Made by a program: the position numbers and the translations under genes
In this document: one piece after another, positions 14,763-22,404 of the stretch
How the letters are laid out: each line of letters begins with the position of its first letter
How positions within the stretch are numbered: position 1 is the first letter of the stretch
Source: Lachnospiraceae bacterium
Lineage (GTDB): Bacteria; Bacillota; Clostridia; Lachnospirales; Lachnospiraceae
Reading direction: 5' to 3'
NCBI GenBank assembly: GCA_014804285.1
Contig: JAAVAA010000069.1
Location: 47,276 to 93,481 of the forward strand
DNA: 46,206 nucleotides
Notes under the pieces: generated by a model
What the model was told of the DNA's origin: nothing
Seen by the model: only the letters and a program-made list of their open reading frames with translations
Database searches by the model: none

Positions 14763-17270
14763 ATGAATTATCAGGAATTTTTACAAAGCAAGATAGAGCT
14801 TGCAACAGAAAGCGGATTTGAGATTGAACCTTGTAAATTAAATAAAGCGTTACTGCCTCATCAGCGAGATGCAGTTGCCTGGGCGCTCCGTGGAGGAAGA
14901 AGGGCATTATTCGAGTCATTCGGACTTGGTAAGACTGTACAGGAAATTGAGTTCTGTCATCAGGCAGCAAAGCATGAAGACGGGAAAGCACTTATTGTTC
15001 TACCTCTTGGTGTAAAGCAGGAATTTTCTAGAGATGCAGTAGAGCTTATGGGATATGACAAACCTCAGTATGTACGGACTATGCAGGCGGCAAAGGAGGC
15101 AGGAGGAAGACTCCTTTTGACCAATTACGAAAGGGTGCGTGATGGAGATATTGATCCGTCATATTTTGTGGCAGTTTCATTGGACGAAGCCAGCGTGCTT
15201 AGAAGTTTTGGAAGCAAAACATATCAGACATTTCTTGATAAGTTTAAGGGAGTCAAATACAAGCTGGTTGCTACGGCCACGCCATCACCGAACAAGTATA
15301 AAGAGCTGATCCATTATGCCGGTTATCTGGAAGTGATGGATACCGGACAGGCTTTAACACGATTCTTTCAGCGTGATTCATCGAAAGCCAATAACCTGAC
15401 ACTCTATCCGAACATGGAAGATGAGTTCTGGTTATGGGTGTCAAGCTGGGCGCTTTTTATAACCAGACCTTCCGATCTGGATCCGGCATATTCCGATGAA
15501 GGGTATGAACTGCCCCCGCTGGAAGTAAGATGGCATGAAATACCGATAGGGTATGGAAATGCACAAGACAAAGACGGACAGATTTCTTTGTTTTCCGAAG
15601 CGGCAGCAGGATTAAAGGAAGCAGCGGACGTGAAGCGGGAAAGCATTGAGCAGAGGGTTCAGAAAATGAAAGAGATTGTGGAAGCGTCACCGGAAGATCA
15701 TTTCCTTTTGTGGCATGATCTGGAAGCTGAGCGCCATATGATCAGGAAGGAACTGCCGGATACCATAGACATTTACGGTTCCATGGATTATGACGTCAGG
15801 GAAAAACGTGTTATAGATTTTTCAGAAGGAAGAACAAGGCTGTTTGCTACGAAAAAATCATTATCCGGATCTGGCTGTAATTTTCAAAAGTTCTGCCATC
15901 GTGAGATCTTTGTAGGAATTGATTTTGAGTTTAATGATTTTATACAGGCCATACATAGGTGTTACCGATTCCTTCAGAAGAATCCTGTGATTATTGACAT
16001 TATCTATATGGAGAATGAACGCCGGATCAGGGAAGTTCTGCTGGAAAAATGGAAGAATCATGATCATATGGTCAAAAAGATGATCGAGATTGTAAAGAAG
16101 TATGGATTAACCAGTGCGGATAAAACGGAAAGATTAAAGCGGAAGATGGGAGTAGACAGAGTGAAAGTAGAAGGAAAACACTATACGGCGGTGCATGATG
16201 ACTGTGTGGTAGAAACAAAAAGAATGGAAAGTAACAGCGTGGGGCTGATCCATACCTCAATTCCTTTCGGAAATCATTATGAATATTCTGCAAATTATAA
16301 CGACTTTGGCCATAACAAAGACACAGAGAAATTCTTTGAACAGATGGATTTCCTTACACCGGAACTTTTCAGGGTGCTGCAGCCGGGAAGAGTAGCAGCA
16401 ATTCATGTGAAGGACAGGGTTCTGTTTGGAAATGCAACCGGAACCGGAATGCCTACGGTTGAGCCATTCCATGCATTGTGTATTGAACATTATATGAAGC
16501 ACGGATTTCAGTATTTTGGAATGATTACAATAGTGACCGATGTAGTCCGGGAAAACAATCAGACATACCGCCTGGGCTGGACGGAGCAGTGCAAAGACGG
16601 ATCTAAGATGGGGGTAGGGTGTCCGGAATATATTCTTTTGTTCCGTAAACTTCCCACGGATCGTTCAACAGCGTATGCAGATGTTCCGGTGGCAAAATCC
16701 AAGGAAGAATACACGAGGGCACAGTGGCAGATAGATGCACATGGTTATTGGAGAAGCTCCGGTGATAGGCTGGTAAGTAAAAAAGAGCTGGAAAGCATTT
16801 CTGTTGACAATCTGCAGGCAGTCTACAGGAAATACAGCAGGGAGCATGTATATGATTATCATGAACATGTGGAACTTGCAAAAAGACTGGACGAAAAAGG
16901 GAAACTGCCAGCTGTTTTTATGGTAGTGGCCCCGGGGAGCTGGAATAATCTTGAAGTTTGGGACGATATCAACCGAATGAAAACGCTCAACACAAATCAG
17001 AGCAGGCACCGGCAGCAGATGCATGTCTGCCCGCTTCAGATTGACATTGTAGAGCGTATCATAAACCGGTACAGCAATGAAGAGGATGTGGTTTATGATC
17101 CTTTCGGAGGTCTTATGACCGTACCGATGACAGCGGTAAAAATGGGAAGATATGGGAAGGGGTGTGAATTGAATCCGGATTATTACAGAGATGGAGTTGG
17201 ATACCTGCAAGCAGTAGACGATGAAAAAGATGCCCCGACATTGTTTGATTTTCTGGGAGATAAGGCATGA
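14763..17270 (+). CDS. Helicase-DNA methyltransferase fusion
   Basis: A protein of 835 residues. The N-terminal half is a superfamily 2 (SNF2-like) helicase: Q-like start LLPHQRDAVAW (about 31), motif I ESFGLGKT (51-58), motif II DEAS (141-144), motif III TATPSPN (171-177) and motif VI FIQAIHRCYRF. The C-terminal half is an amino-methyltransferase in which the catalytic motif TSIPFG (498-503) comes first and the SAM-binding DPFGG (779-783) last, with GCELNPDYY after it; this permuted order fits the N4/N6 beta class. The second Pro of SPP[YF] is Ile here. The end is PTLFDFLGDKA. The layout recalls phage anti-restriction proteins such as DarB, but the role is inferred. Confidence 0.82.
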   Translation: MNYQEFLQSKIELATESGFEIEPCKLNKALLPHQRDAVAWALRGGRRALFESFGLGKTVQEIEFCHQAAKHEDGKALIVLPLGVKQEFSRDAVELMGYDKPQYVRTMQAAKEAGGRLLLTNYERVRDGDIDPSYFVAVSLDEASVLRSFGSKTYQTFLDKFKGVKYKLVATATPSPNKYKELIHYAGYLEVMDTGQALTRFFQRDSSKANNLTLYPNMEDEFWLWVSSWALFITRPSDLDPAYSDEGYELPPLEVRWHEIPIGYGNAQDKDGQISLFSEAAAGLKEAADVKRESIEQRVQKMKEIVEASPEDHFLLWHDLEAERHMIRKELPDTIDIYGSMDYDVREKRVIDFSEGRTRLFATKKSLSGSGCNFQKFCHREIFVGIDFEFNDFIQAIHRCYRFLQKNPVIIDIIYMENERRIREVLLEKWKNHDHMVKKMIEIVKKYGLTSADKTERLKRKMGVDRVKVEGKHYTAVHDDCVVETKRMESNSVGLIHTSIPFGNHYEYSANYNDFGHNKDTEKFFEQMDFLTPELFRVLQPGRVAAIHVKDRVLFGNATGTGMPTVEPFHALCIEHYMKHGFQYFGMITIVTDVVRENNQTYRLGWTEQCKDGSKMGVGCPEYILLFRKLPTDRSTAYADVPVAKSKEEYTRAQWQIDAHGYWRSSGDRLVSKKELESISVDNLQAVYRKYSREHVYDYHEHVELAKRLDEKGKLPAVFMVVAPGSWNNLEVWDDINRMKTLNTNQSRHRQQMHVCPLQIDIVERIINRYSNEEDVVYDPFGGLMTVPMTAVKMGRYGKGCELNPDYYRDGVGYLQAVDDEKDAPTLFDFLGDKA

Positions 17271-17286
17271 TAAACGGAGAGATGAC

Positions 17287-17646
17287 ATGAAGAAAAAGAC
17301 AGTAAAGGATCAGTTGCAGAAATACAGGGAATCAATCATAGAAAGGTTGGAACATTGGAAACACATTAAAAAAAACGGCTGTAATGACCCCTTTTGGGCG
17401 GATGGCTGCAATATGAACTTGATACGGAACCATATTATCTATTATAAGGGCGAGATTGCACAGATCTGTAAGGAAAACAGATTGGTGTTGCCGGAAGAAT
17501 ACTATATTCCATTGCCCCCTGAGGTTGATAGTGGATACATGGCAAAATTGGATCAGAAAGAACGTGTGCAGAGATTCAGGCAGGAAGGGAGAAAGCTAGT
17601 GACCAAAAAGATAGAGTATGATGAAACACAGTTGAGCTTGTTTTAG
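17287..17646 (+). CDS. Phage protein with C-terminal clamp-binding-like motif
   Basis: A basic, helical protein of 119 residues (VKDQLQKYRESIIERLEHW, then DPFWADGCNMNLIRNHI). It ends exactly in TQLSLF, the textbook pentapeptide QL[SD]LF that docks on the beta sliding clamp. The ATG at 17287 follows GGAGAG. It lies directly behind the methyltransferase gene. No family name is known to me; the tail suggests it is brought to replicating DNA. Confidence 0.65.
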   Translation: MKKKTVKDQLQKYRESIIERLEHWKHIKKNGCNDPFWADGCNMNLIRNHIIYYKGEIAQICKENRLVLPEEYYIPLPPEVDSGYMAKLDQKERVQRFRQEGRKLVTKKIEYDETQLSLF

Positions 17647-17654
17647 GAGGAAAA

Positions 17655-17828
17655 ATGAAGCGGTACAACATAGAAGATTATCCCATAGGGTCCAGAGTGC
17701 GACTTGACAGCGATTATCCGGACGAAGCAGAACGTGAAGTGGCAGGATATAAACAGATAGGAGGATTTGACTATCTGATATTCACAGATGGATATATGGC
17801 ATTTGTGGGGAGAGTGGAACAGTATTGA
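17655..17828 (+). CDS. Small phage protein, 57 residues
   Basis: MKRYNIEDYPIGSRVRLDSD, then an SH3-like short-strand pattern ending in GYMAFVGRVEQY. AGGAGG lies 6 bases before the ATG. It is compact and acidic and may be a small beta-barrel. Function unknown. Confidence 0.6.
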   Translation: MKRYNIEDYPIGSRVRLDSDYPDEAEREVAGYKQIGGFDYLIFTDGYMAFVGRVEQY

Positions 17829-17856
17829 GTAGAACTTTAGTGGAGGAAAAGGAATT

Positions 17857-18597
17857 ATGAATAAATCTAAAATTGACTGGTGTGACAGCACATGGAATCC
17901 TGTTACCGGCTGTCTGCATGGGTGCGAATATTGTTATGCAAGAAATATTGCGAAAAGGTTTGGGTGTCACGCAACACCAGATGATGAAATATCCGTAGTC
18001 ATTCACCCTTGGGAAGATTCTGAAACTGGAAGAAAGCTACCATATCCTTTTGATTTTATCCCAACATTTCATAGATACCACTTGAATGATTACATAAGCA
18101 AGAAAGGCAGAAATATATTTGTATGCTCTATGGCTGATTTGTTTGGAGATTGGGTATCGGATAGTTGGATTGAGGAAGTGTTTAAGGCTTGTGAGAAAGC
18201 ACCACAGCACAATTACCTATTTCTGACAAAGAATCCGAAACGGTATATTGAACTTGTGGAGTCCGGCAAATTACCACAAAAGGATAATATGTGGTACGGT
18301 TCAACAGTAACAGCTATGGAAGAATATTTTAGCAGCAAAAAGGCGTTTAATACATTTTTGAGTATAGAACCAATGCTTTCCTCTATTTCTCCATCAACAA
18401 TTAGCGGTGTAAAATGGATTATTTTTGGTGCAGAAACCGGACACAGAAAAGGCAAGATAATTCCTAAACGAGAGTGGATAGAGGACATTGTAAACGAATG
18501 CAGAAAAGCAAACATTCCAGTCTTTATGAAAGAAAGCCTTGCGGATATATGGGGTGAACCACTTATACGGGAATTTCCAAAAGGACTAAAACGTTAG
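17857..18597 (+). CDS. DUF5131 (phage Gp37/Gp68 family), radical-SAM-like protein
   Basis: A protein of 246 residues. The start SKIDWCDSTWNPVTGCLHGC runs into EYCYAR, with Cys19, Cys23 and Cys26 as CX3CX2C, the signature that binds a 4Fe-4S cluster in radical SAM enzymes. Later family motifs are FVCSMADLFGDWV, YLFLTKNPKRY and WIIFGAETG. The family occurs in many phages and is thought to modify nucleic acid or protein, but the reaction is unknown. TTTAGTGGAGG precedes the start. Confidence 0.85.
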   Translation: MNKSKIDWCDSTWNPVTGCLHGCEYCYARNIAKRFGCHATPDDEISVVIHPWEDSETGRKLPYPFDFIPTFHRYHLNDYISKKGRNIFVCSMADLFGDWVSDSWIEEVFKACEKAPQHNYLFLTKNPKRYIELVESGKLPQKDNMWYGSTVTAMEEYFSSKKAFNTFLSIEPMLSSISPSTISGVKWIIFGAETGHRKGKIIPKREWIEDIVNECRKANIPVFMKESLADIWGEPLIREFPKGLKR

Positions 18598-18609
18598 TGG
18601 AGGTAAGAT

Positions 18610-19041
18610 ATGGCAATTTTAAATTACACAACAACTGTTGATAGCTTCAAAACAGTGTCTGAAATTGAGTACATACTGATGAAGCACAAAGCAAAATCAA
18701 TTATGAAAAACTATGAGGGTGAATCTATAACCGGACTTTCGTTTTTGATTGATACTGGAATACAGCAGATTCCGGTTAAGCTCCCTGTAAAGGTAGATGA
18801 ATGTCTGAAAGTTCTGAAAAAGGAGAAAAAGGATAATCCCCGGAAACAGATTAAGGATACCAGAGATCAGGCGGAGCGTGTAGCGTGGAGGATCCTAAAA
18901 GATTGGGTTGAAGCCCAGATGGCGTTGTTGGATATCGAGATGGTTCGTTTTGAAGAAATATTCCTTCCGTACATAGAAACCGGAAACGGACAGACTGTGT
19001 ATGAGAGGCTTGAAGAGAAACAATTTTTACTGGAAGGTTAG
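18610..19041 (+). CDS. Conserved phage protein of unknown function
   Basis: A protein of 143 residues starting MAILNYTTTVDSFKTVSEIE. It has a mixed N-terminal domain (SIMKNYEGESITGLSFLID) and a helical C-terminal half (RDQAERVAWRILKDWVEAQM). TTAGTGGAGG lies before the ATG. I recall similar proteins from Bacillota phages, always without a role; it is a normal-length member. Confidence 0.65.
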   Translation: MAILNYTTTVDSFKTVSEIEYILMKHKAKSIMKNYEGESITGLSFLIDTGIQQIPVKLPVKVDECLKVLKKEKKDNPRKQIKDTRDQAERVAWRILKDWVEAQMALLDIEMVRFEEIFLPYIETGNGQTVYERLEEKQFLLEG

Positions 19042-19063
19042 TGGATCTTTAGTGGAGGTAGGA

Positions 19064-19525
19064 ATGGAGAGATTAACAATAAATAATTTGGATAAGGTTT
19101 GCTATGACCCGTGGGAATTATGTGGAATGGATAGTTATTGCACAAAGGGGTGTCATGAAGAGGGAGGATGCACAAAAGGCTGTGACATTCTAAAAATGTA
19201 TCGTAGGCTTGCAGAATATGAGGACTTAGAGGAACAAGGAAAACTGCTGAAACTGCCTTGCAAGATAGGAGATACGATTTATGTTATACCCAGCAGGGCA
19301 AATTATGGGATTAACATCGTTAATAGACACAAGGAAAATAATAGAGTATATGAGCAGATAGTAGATCACATAAGGTTTTACAAAAGTGGATATTTGCTTT
19401 CTACATGTGAAGGATTTGCGTGCGTAATTGAAGAATCTTACAAAGAAACATGGTTTTTAACCAAAGAAGAAGCCGAAACTGCATTGAGAAAATTAAAAGA
19501 TGTATGGAAAGAATTGGAGGGCTAA
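19064..19525 (+). CDS. Early-region phage protein with cysteine-rich start
   Basis: A protein of 153 residues. Residues 10-45 hold five cysteines in CYDPWELCG, CTKGC and GGCTKGCDIL, probably a small metal site. The segment MYRRLAEYEDLEEQGKLLKL is a phage motif found before a small beta-domain (IGDTIYVIPSR). The ATG at 19064 follows GGAGGTAGGA. The role is unknown. Confidence 0.65.
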   Translation: MERLTINNLDKVCYDPWELCGMDSYCTKGCHEEGGCTKGCDILKMYRRLAEYEDLEEQGKLLKLPCKIGDTIYVIPSRANYGINIVNRHKENNRVYEQIVDHIRFYKSGYLLSTCEGFACVIEESYKETWFLTKEEAETALRKLKDVWKELEG

Positions 19526-19528
19526 GGA

Positions 19529-19933
19529 ATGAGTAATAGAGAGATTTTGTTTAGAGCGAAAAGAAAATCAGACGGAGAATGGATATTCGGAAACCTGTTA
19601 CGGACAGATGATGATGGTATCTGTATTATTCAAAACCATGTTCCGCATCATCTTTTGAAAAATTATGAAGTAGACTCCGAAACCATCTGCCAGTACACAG
19701 GCTTGACCGACAAGAATGGCAGGAAGATTTTTGAGGGGGATATTGTTCAGTATTCAAAAATTGGAGCAGTGGGCAAGGTTGTATGGTATGAGGGCGATTA
19801 TATAGGCTTTGCAGTAGACGATATAGACGATAGTTTTCAGCAATACGATAAGGAATTATTTGATAAACATGAAGTTATCGGCAACATTTTCGATAATCCT
19901 GAATTATTGGAGGTGGAAAATGAGACTGATTGA
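19529..19933 (+). CDS. YopX family protein
   Basis: A protein of 134 residues with the YopX pattern: FRAKRKSDGEWIFGNLL at the start, then ETICQYTGLTDKNGRKIFEG with DIV and a final EVIGNIFDNPELL. YopX proteins form beta-rich assemblies; their function in phages is unknown. It starts 3 bases after the previous stop. Confidence 0.9.
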   Translation: MSNREILFRAKRKSDGEWIFGNLLRTDDDGICIIQNHVPHHLLKNYEVDSETICQYTGLTDKNGRKIFEGDIVQYSKIGAVGKVVWYEGDYIGFAVDDIDDSFQQYDKELFDKHEVIGNIFDNPELLEVENETD

Positions 19934-20177
19934 TGCAGATAAAATAGATTTTGGAAAAATCTTTGTAGGGAATGCTGATTTAGCTAAAGCTATTAGAGAT
20001 ACGGCTCAGGAATATATTGATGCACAGCCTACCGCCTATGACGTGGATAAGGTTAGAGCACAGTTGAAAGAAAGGTTGTGCAGCGCAGAAGATGAAGCAT
20101 CAGATATAGAGTGCCATGCAAGGAACCGGCATTTCAGAGATGCAATTGGAGTCGTAAGAGCAGGGATAAAAGTATAG
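19920..20177 (+). CDS. Small phage protein beginning MRLIDADKI
   Basis: A protein of 85 residues. MRLIDADKIDF at the start and DTAQEYIDAQPTAYDVDKV afterwards form a pattern very common downstream of YopX in Clostridia phages. It overlaps the YopX gene by 14 bases with GGAGGTGG before the ATG. Function unknown. Confidence 0.7.
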   Translation: MRLIDADKIDFGKIFVGNADLAKAIRDTAQEYIDAQPTAYDVDKVRAQLKERLCSAEDEASDIECHARNRHFRDAIGVVRAGIKV

Positions 20178-20221
20178 GTATGTAAAACTGGTCTTTAGCG
20201 AAGGAATAGGGGAGGAAATAG

Positions 20222-20641
20222 ATGAAACAGGATCAGACAGAGATTGAACTGAAAAAAGAATACCTCAGGGGCTATGAGAAAGCAAAGCGCCAGATGGAAC
20301 GTAGCGAACTCAAAATAAGAGAAATGCGTTTGAACAGAATATGCCCTCCTGTAATAAATGACGGTATGCCCCACGCTTCAAGTCAAAATGATTTATCCAG
20401 TTATGCTGCACTGTTGGATCAGGAAGAAAAGCGGTATATGCGGTACAGGTACCAGCGGATCCAGAAGTGCAAGGAGATTACCGACCGGATAGAACAGCTT
20501 TCTGATGAAGATGAAAAAGATGTTCTGATGTACCGGTACATAAAGCTGATGAAGTGGGAAGATATTTGTGTGAAAATAGGGCATAGCTGGCAACATACTC
20601 ATAGAATTCATGCAAAAGCACTAAAAAATTTTAAAATGTGA
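20222..20641 (+). CDS. Late-gene transcription regulator, sigma region 4-like (ArpU/RinA type)
   Basis: A protein of 139 residues. The N-terminal half is helical and basic. The C-terminal part has the pattern IEQLSDEDEKDVLMYRYIKL followed by KWEDICVKIGHSWQHTHRIH, which is a sigma-70 region 4-like HTH as in DUF1492/ArpU/RinA proteins. Such regulators sit just before terminase and turn on packaging and structural genes. GGGGAGGAAATAG precedes the ATG. The position before the terminase supports the call. Confidence 0.8.
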   Translation: MKQDQTEIELKKEYLRGYEKAKRQMERSELKIREMRLNRICPPVINDGMPHASSQNDLSSYAALLDQEEKRYMRYRYQRIQKCKEITDRIEQLSDEDEKDVLMYRYIKLMKWEDICVKIGHSWQHTHRIHAKALKNFKM

Positions 20642-20665
20642 TTAAATGTTACTATCTGAGTATGC

Positions 20666-20811
20666 TATAGTGGAAGCTGAAAAGAAGAAATACTTCTCCC
20701 CAATACATTTTTTAAAATACCTGACTGGTGAACAGTCGGGTATTTTTATATTACTTATAGGTAAATGGTAAATTGTCGAATTTTAGTGTATTATATAGAA
20801 AAATGTATTGG
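20666..20811 (+). promoter_or_regulatory. Structured cargo leader, copy 1
   Basis: In order: -10-like TATAGT (20666-20671); CCAATACATTTTT (20700-20712); hairpin with terminator form (20715-20747); TTGTCGAA, a perfect Spo0A-type box (20773-20780); TATTAT; and AAAAATGTATTGG (20799-20811), the exact inverse of the first repeat, running into GGAGGGGG of the next gene. The same order with strong sequence similarity occurs at 43791-43936. Confidence 0.7.
20715..20747 (+). terminator. Hairpin with T-run inside leader copy 1
   Basis: AAATACCTGACTG/CAGTCGGGTATTT, a 13-bp stem with loop GTGAA, followed by TT. It may end transcription from the early operon or act as an attenuator for the cargo gene. 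Confidence 0.75.
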
Positions 20812-20824
20812 AGGGGGTTAATTT

Positions 20825-21436
20825 ATGAATATGGATGTTCTTATTTTTTTGTACAGTCTTTTAGTTTTCGGTATGATTATTGCGGAAATAGTTCTATTGC
20901 AAAATAATAAAGGGAGATATTTAGTAACGTCATATAAAGCAATAGAAAAAATATGTTATGACATTGTTGATGAAGATGATGGTACGTATAGTGTCGATGA
21001 ATTAATAGTATCTATCAATAGATTTTACGAAGAATATGTTCAAGAAGATTCAAAAGTAAAAAAGTATTTTCCCAATGTAGTAATATGGTTAGATGCAATT
21101 ATATTTAGAGTTGATTGTGGGTATAGCAGGGCACGAATTTTAAGTAGCTGTATATTAGGCCTTAAGGAGGCGAGAGATGAATTAGAACGTGAAAATCCAT
21201 TTAACAAATGTGAAAAATATCAGCAAGATATTCTGAATGATATCAACAAATTAAAGACGGATCAAAATAGCATAATTATATCAAATATTGTAAAAAGAAC
21301 AGAGGATGAGTTTATAAGGATGTCAAGAGACATAAATAAAAATGATAGAGCAAATAAAATATCAATGGTTATTGGTATAATTGGAATTATTGTATCTATA
21401 GGTATGGCGTTTGTGAAATTTAGTACAACAAGTTAG
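20825..21436 (+). CDS. Membrane protein with two helices, hotspot cargo
   Basis: A protein of 203 residues. One helix is N-terminal (LIFLYSLLVFGMIIAEIVLL) and one C-terminal (ISMVIGIIGIIVSIGMAFVKF). Between them lie about 145 residues of acidic, helical, cytoplasmic-type sequence. It is much more AT-rich than its neighbours, has its own leader and stands between the late regulator and terminase, so it is a moron-type insertion. No family is recognised. A superinfection exclusion or defence role is plausible because the second element has unrelated membrane cargo at the same place. An alternative start is the ATG at 20831. Confidence 0.65.
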   Translation: MNMDVLIFLYSLLVFGMIIAEIVLLQNNKGRYLVTSYKAIEKICYDIVDEDDGTYSVDELIVSINRFYEEYVQEDSKVKKYFPNVVIWLDAIIFRVDCGYSRARILSSCILGLKEARDELERENPFNKCEKYQQDILNDINKLKTDQNSIIISNIVKRTEDEFIRMSRDINKNDRANKISMVIGIIGIIVSIGMAFVKFSTTS

Positions 21437-21507
21437 ACAGTGACAATGGTTACAGATTGATTATTTAAATGTTTTTTCTCAAAACAAACGAATGAGAGGT
21501 GGTGATC

Positions 21508-22404
21508 GTGCCAAGGAAGCCAGATAAGCGAATAGAGCAAGCACAGGCGTTGTACCTGAAAGGCTTGAAATTAGTGGATATTTCCAAGCAGCTTGATCTG
21601 CCTGAGGGGACGATTCGAAGCTGGAAGAATAGATATAGATGGGATAATGGTTCTAATGCAACGTTGCAAAAAAATGATTGCAACGTTGCGAAAGAAAAGC
21701 ATATAAAAAAAGATAAAGTAAAAGCCATTGCAGATGAAGTTAATCAGGTAATAGAAAATACTGATTTAACCGATAAGCAAAGGCTTTTTTGCTGTTTGTA
21801 TATTAAGTGTTTCAATGCTACCAAAGCATATCAGAAAGCATATGGAGTAGACTATATTACAGCCTGTGGAAATGCTTCAAAATTATTGAAAAGTATTGAA
21901 ATAAAAAATGAAATCCAACGCCTAAAACAGAACCGCCTTAACAGAGAAATGTTATCTGAAGAGGATATATTTCAGAAGTACATGGATATAGCCTTTGCAG
22001 ATATCACTGATTACGTAGAATTTGGACGTGAGACAGTTCCAGTCATGGGACCATTTGGCCCCGTTATAGTGAAAGATGAAGAAACCGGTGCCAAAGTAGA
22101 GGTAAAAAAAGAAATAAATGTGGTTCGGTTCAAGGAAAGTATTGAAGTTGATGGAACGCTGATCACGGAAGTCAAGCAGGGAAAAGATGGAGCGAGTATA
22201 AAGCTTGCCGACCGCATGAAAGCATTGCAGTGGATTTCAGATCATATGGATTTGGCTACGGCGGAGCAGAAAGCAAGAATTGCAGTTCTTCAATCACAGG
22301 TAGTACAGAAAGATGAAACCAAAGAGCAGGTGCAAGATTGGAAAACAGCGATCATTGAGATAGCAAAGCGAAGGAGTGAAAAGGCAGATGGAAGAACTGA
22401 TTGA
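21508..22404 (+). CDS. terS: Terminase small subunit (XtmA/PBSX type)
   Basis: DNA-recognition subunit of the packaging motor, 298 residues. It has an N-terminal HTH (RIEQAQALYLKGLKLVDISK, then LDLPEGTIRSWKNRYRW) and a linker. The central terminase_2 domain contains DKQRLFCCLYIKCFNATKAY and QKAYG. The C-terminal part is a helical oligomerisation region. The start is GTG at 21508 behind GAGAGGTGG. It overlaps terL by 17 bases. Confidence 0.88.
   Translation: MPRKPDKRIEQAQALYLKGLKLVDISKQLDLPEGTIRSWKNRYRWDNGSNATLQKNDCNVAKEKHIKKDKVKAIADEVNQVIENTDLTDKQRLFCCLYIKCFNATKAYQKAYGVDYITACGNASKLLKSIEIKNEIQRLKQNRLNREMLSEEDIFQKYMDIAFADITDYVEFGRETVPVMGPFGPVIVKDEETGAKVEVKKEINVVRFKESIEVDGTLITEVKQGKDGASIKLADRMKALQWISDHMDLATAEQKARIAVLQSQVVQKDETKEQVQDWKTAIIEIAKRRSEKADGRTD

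Noticed and set aside
20700..20811. Miniature transposable element (MITE)
   Set aside because: The inverted repeats suggest it, but no target duplication is visible, and similarity continues on both sides with the same neighbours; a conserved leader explains it better.
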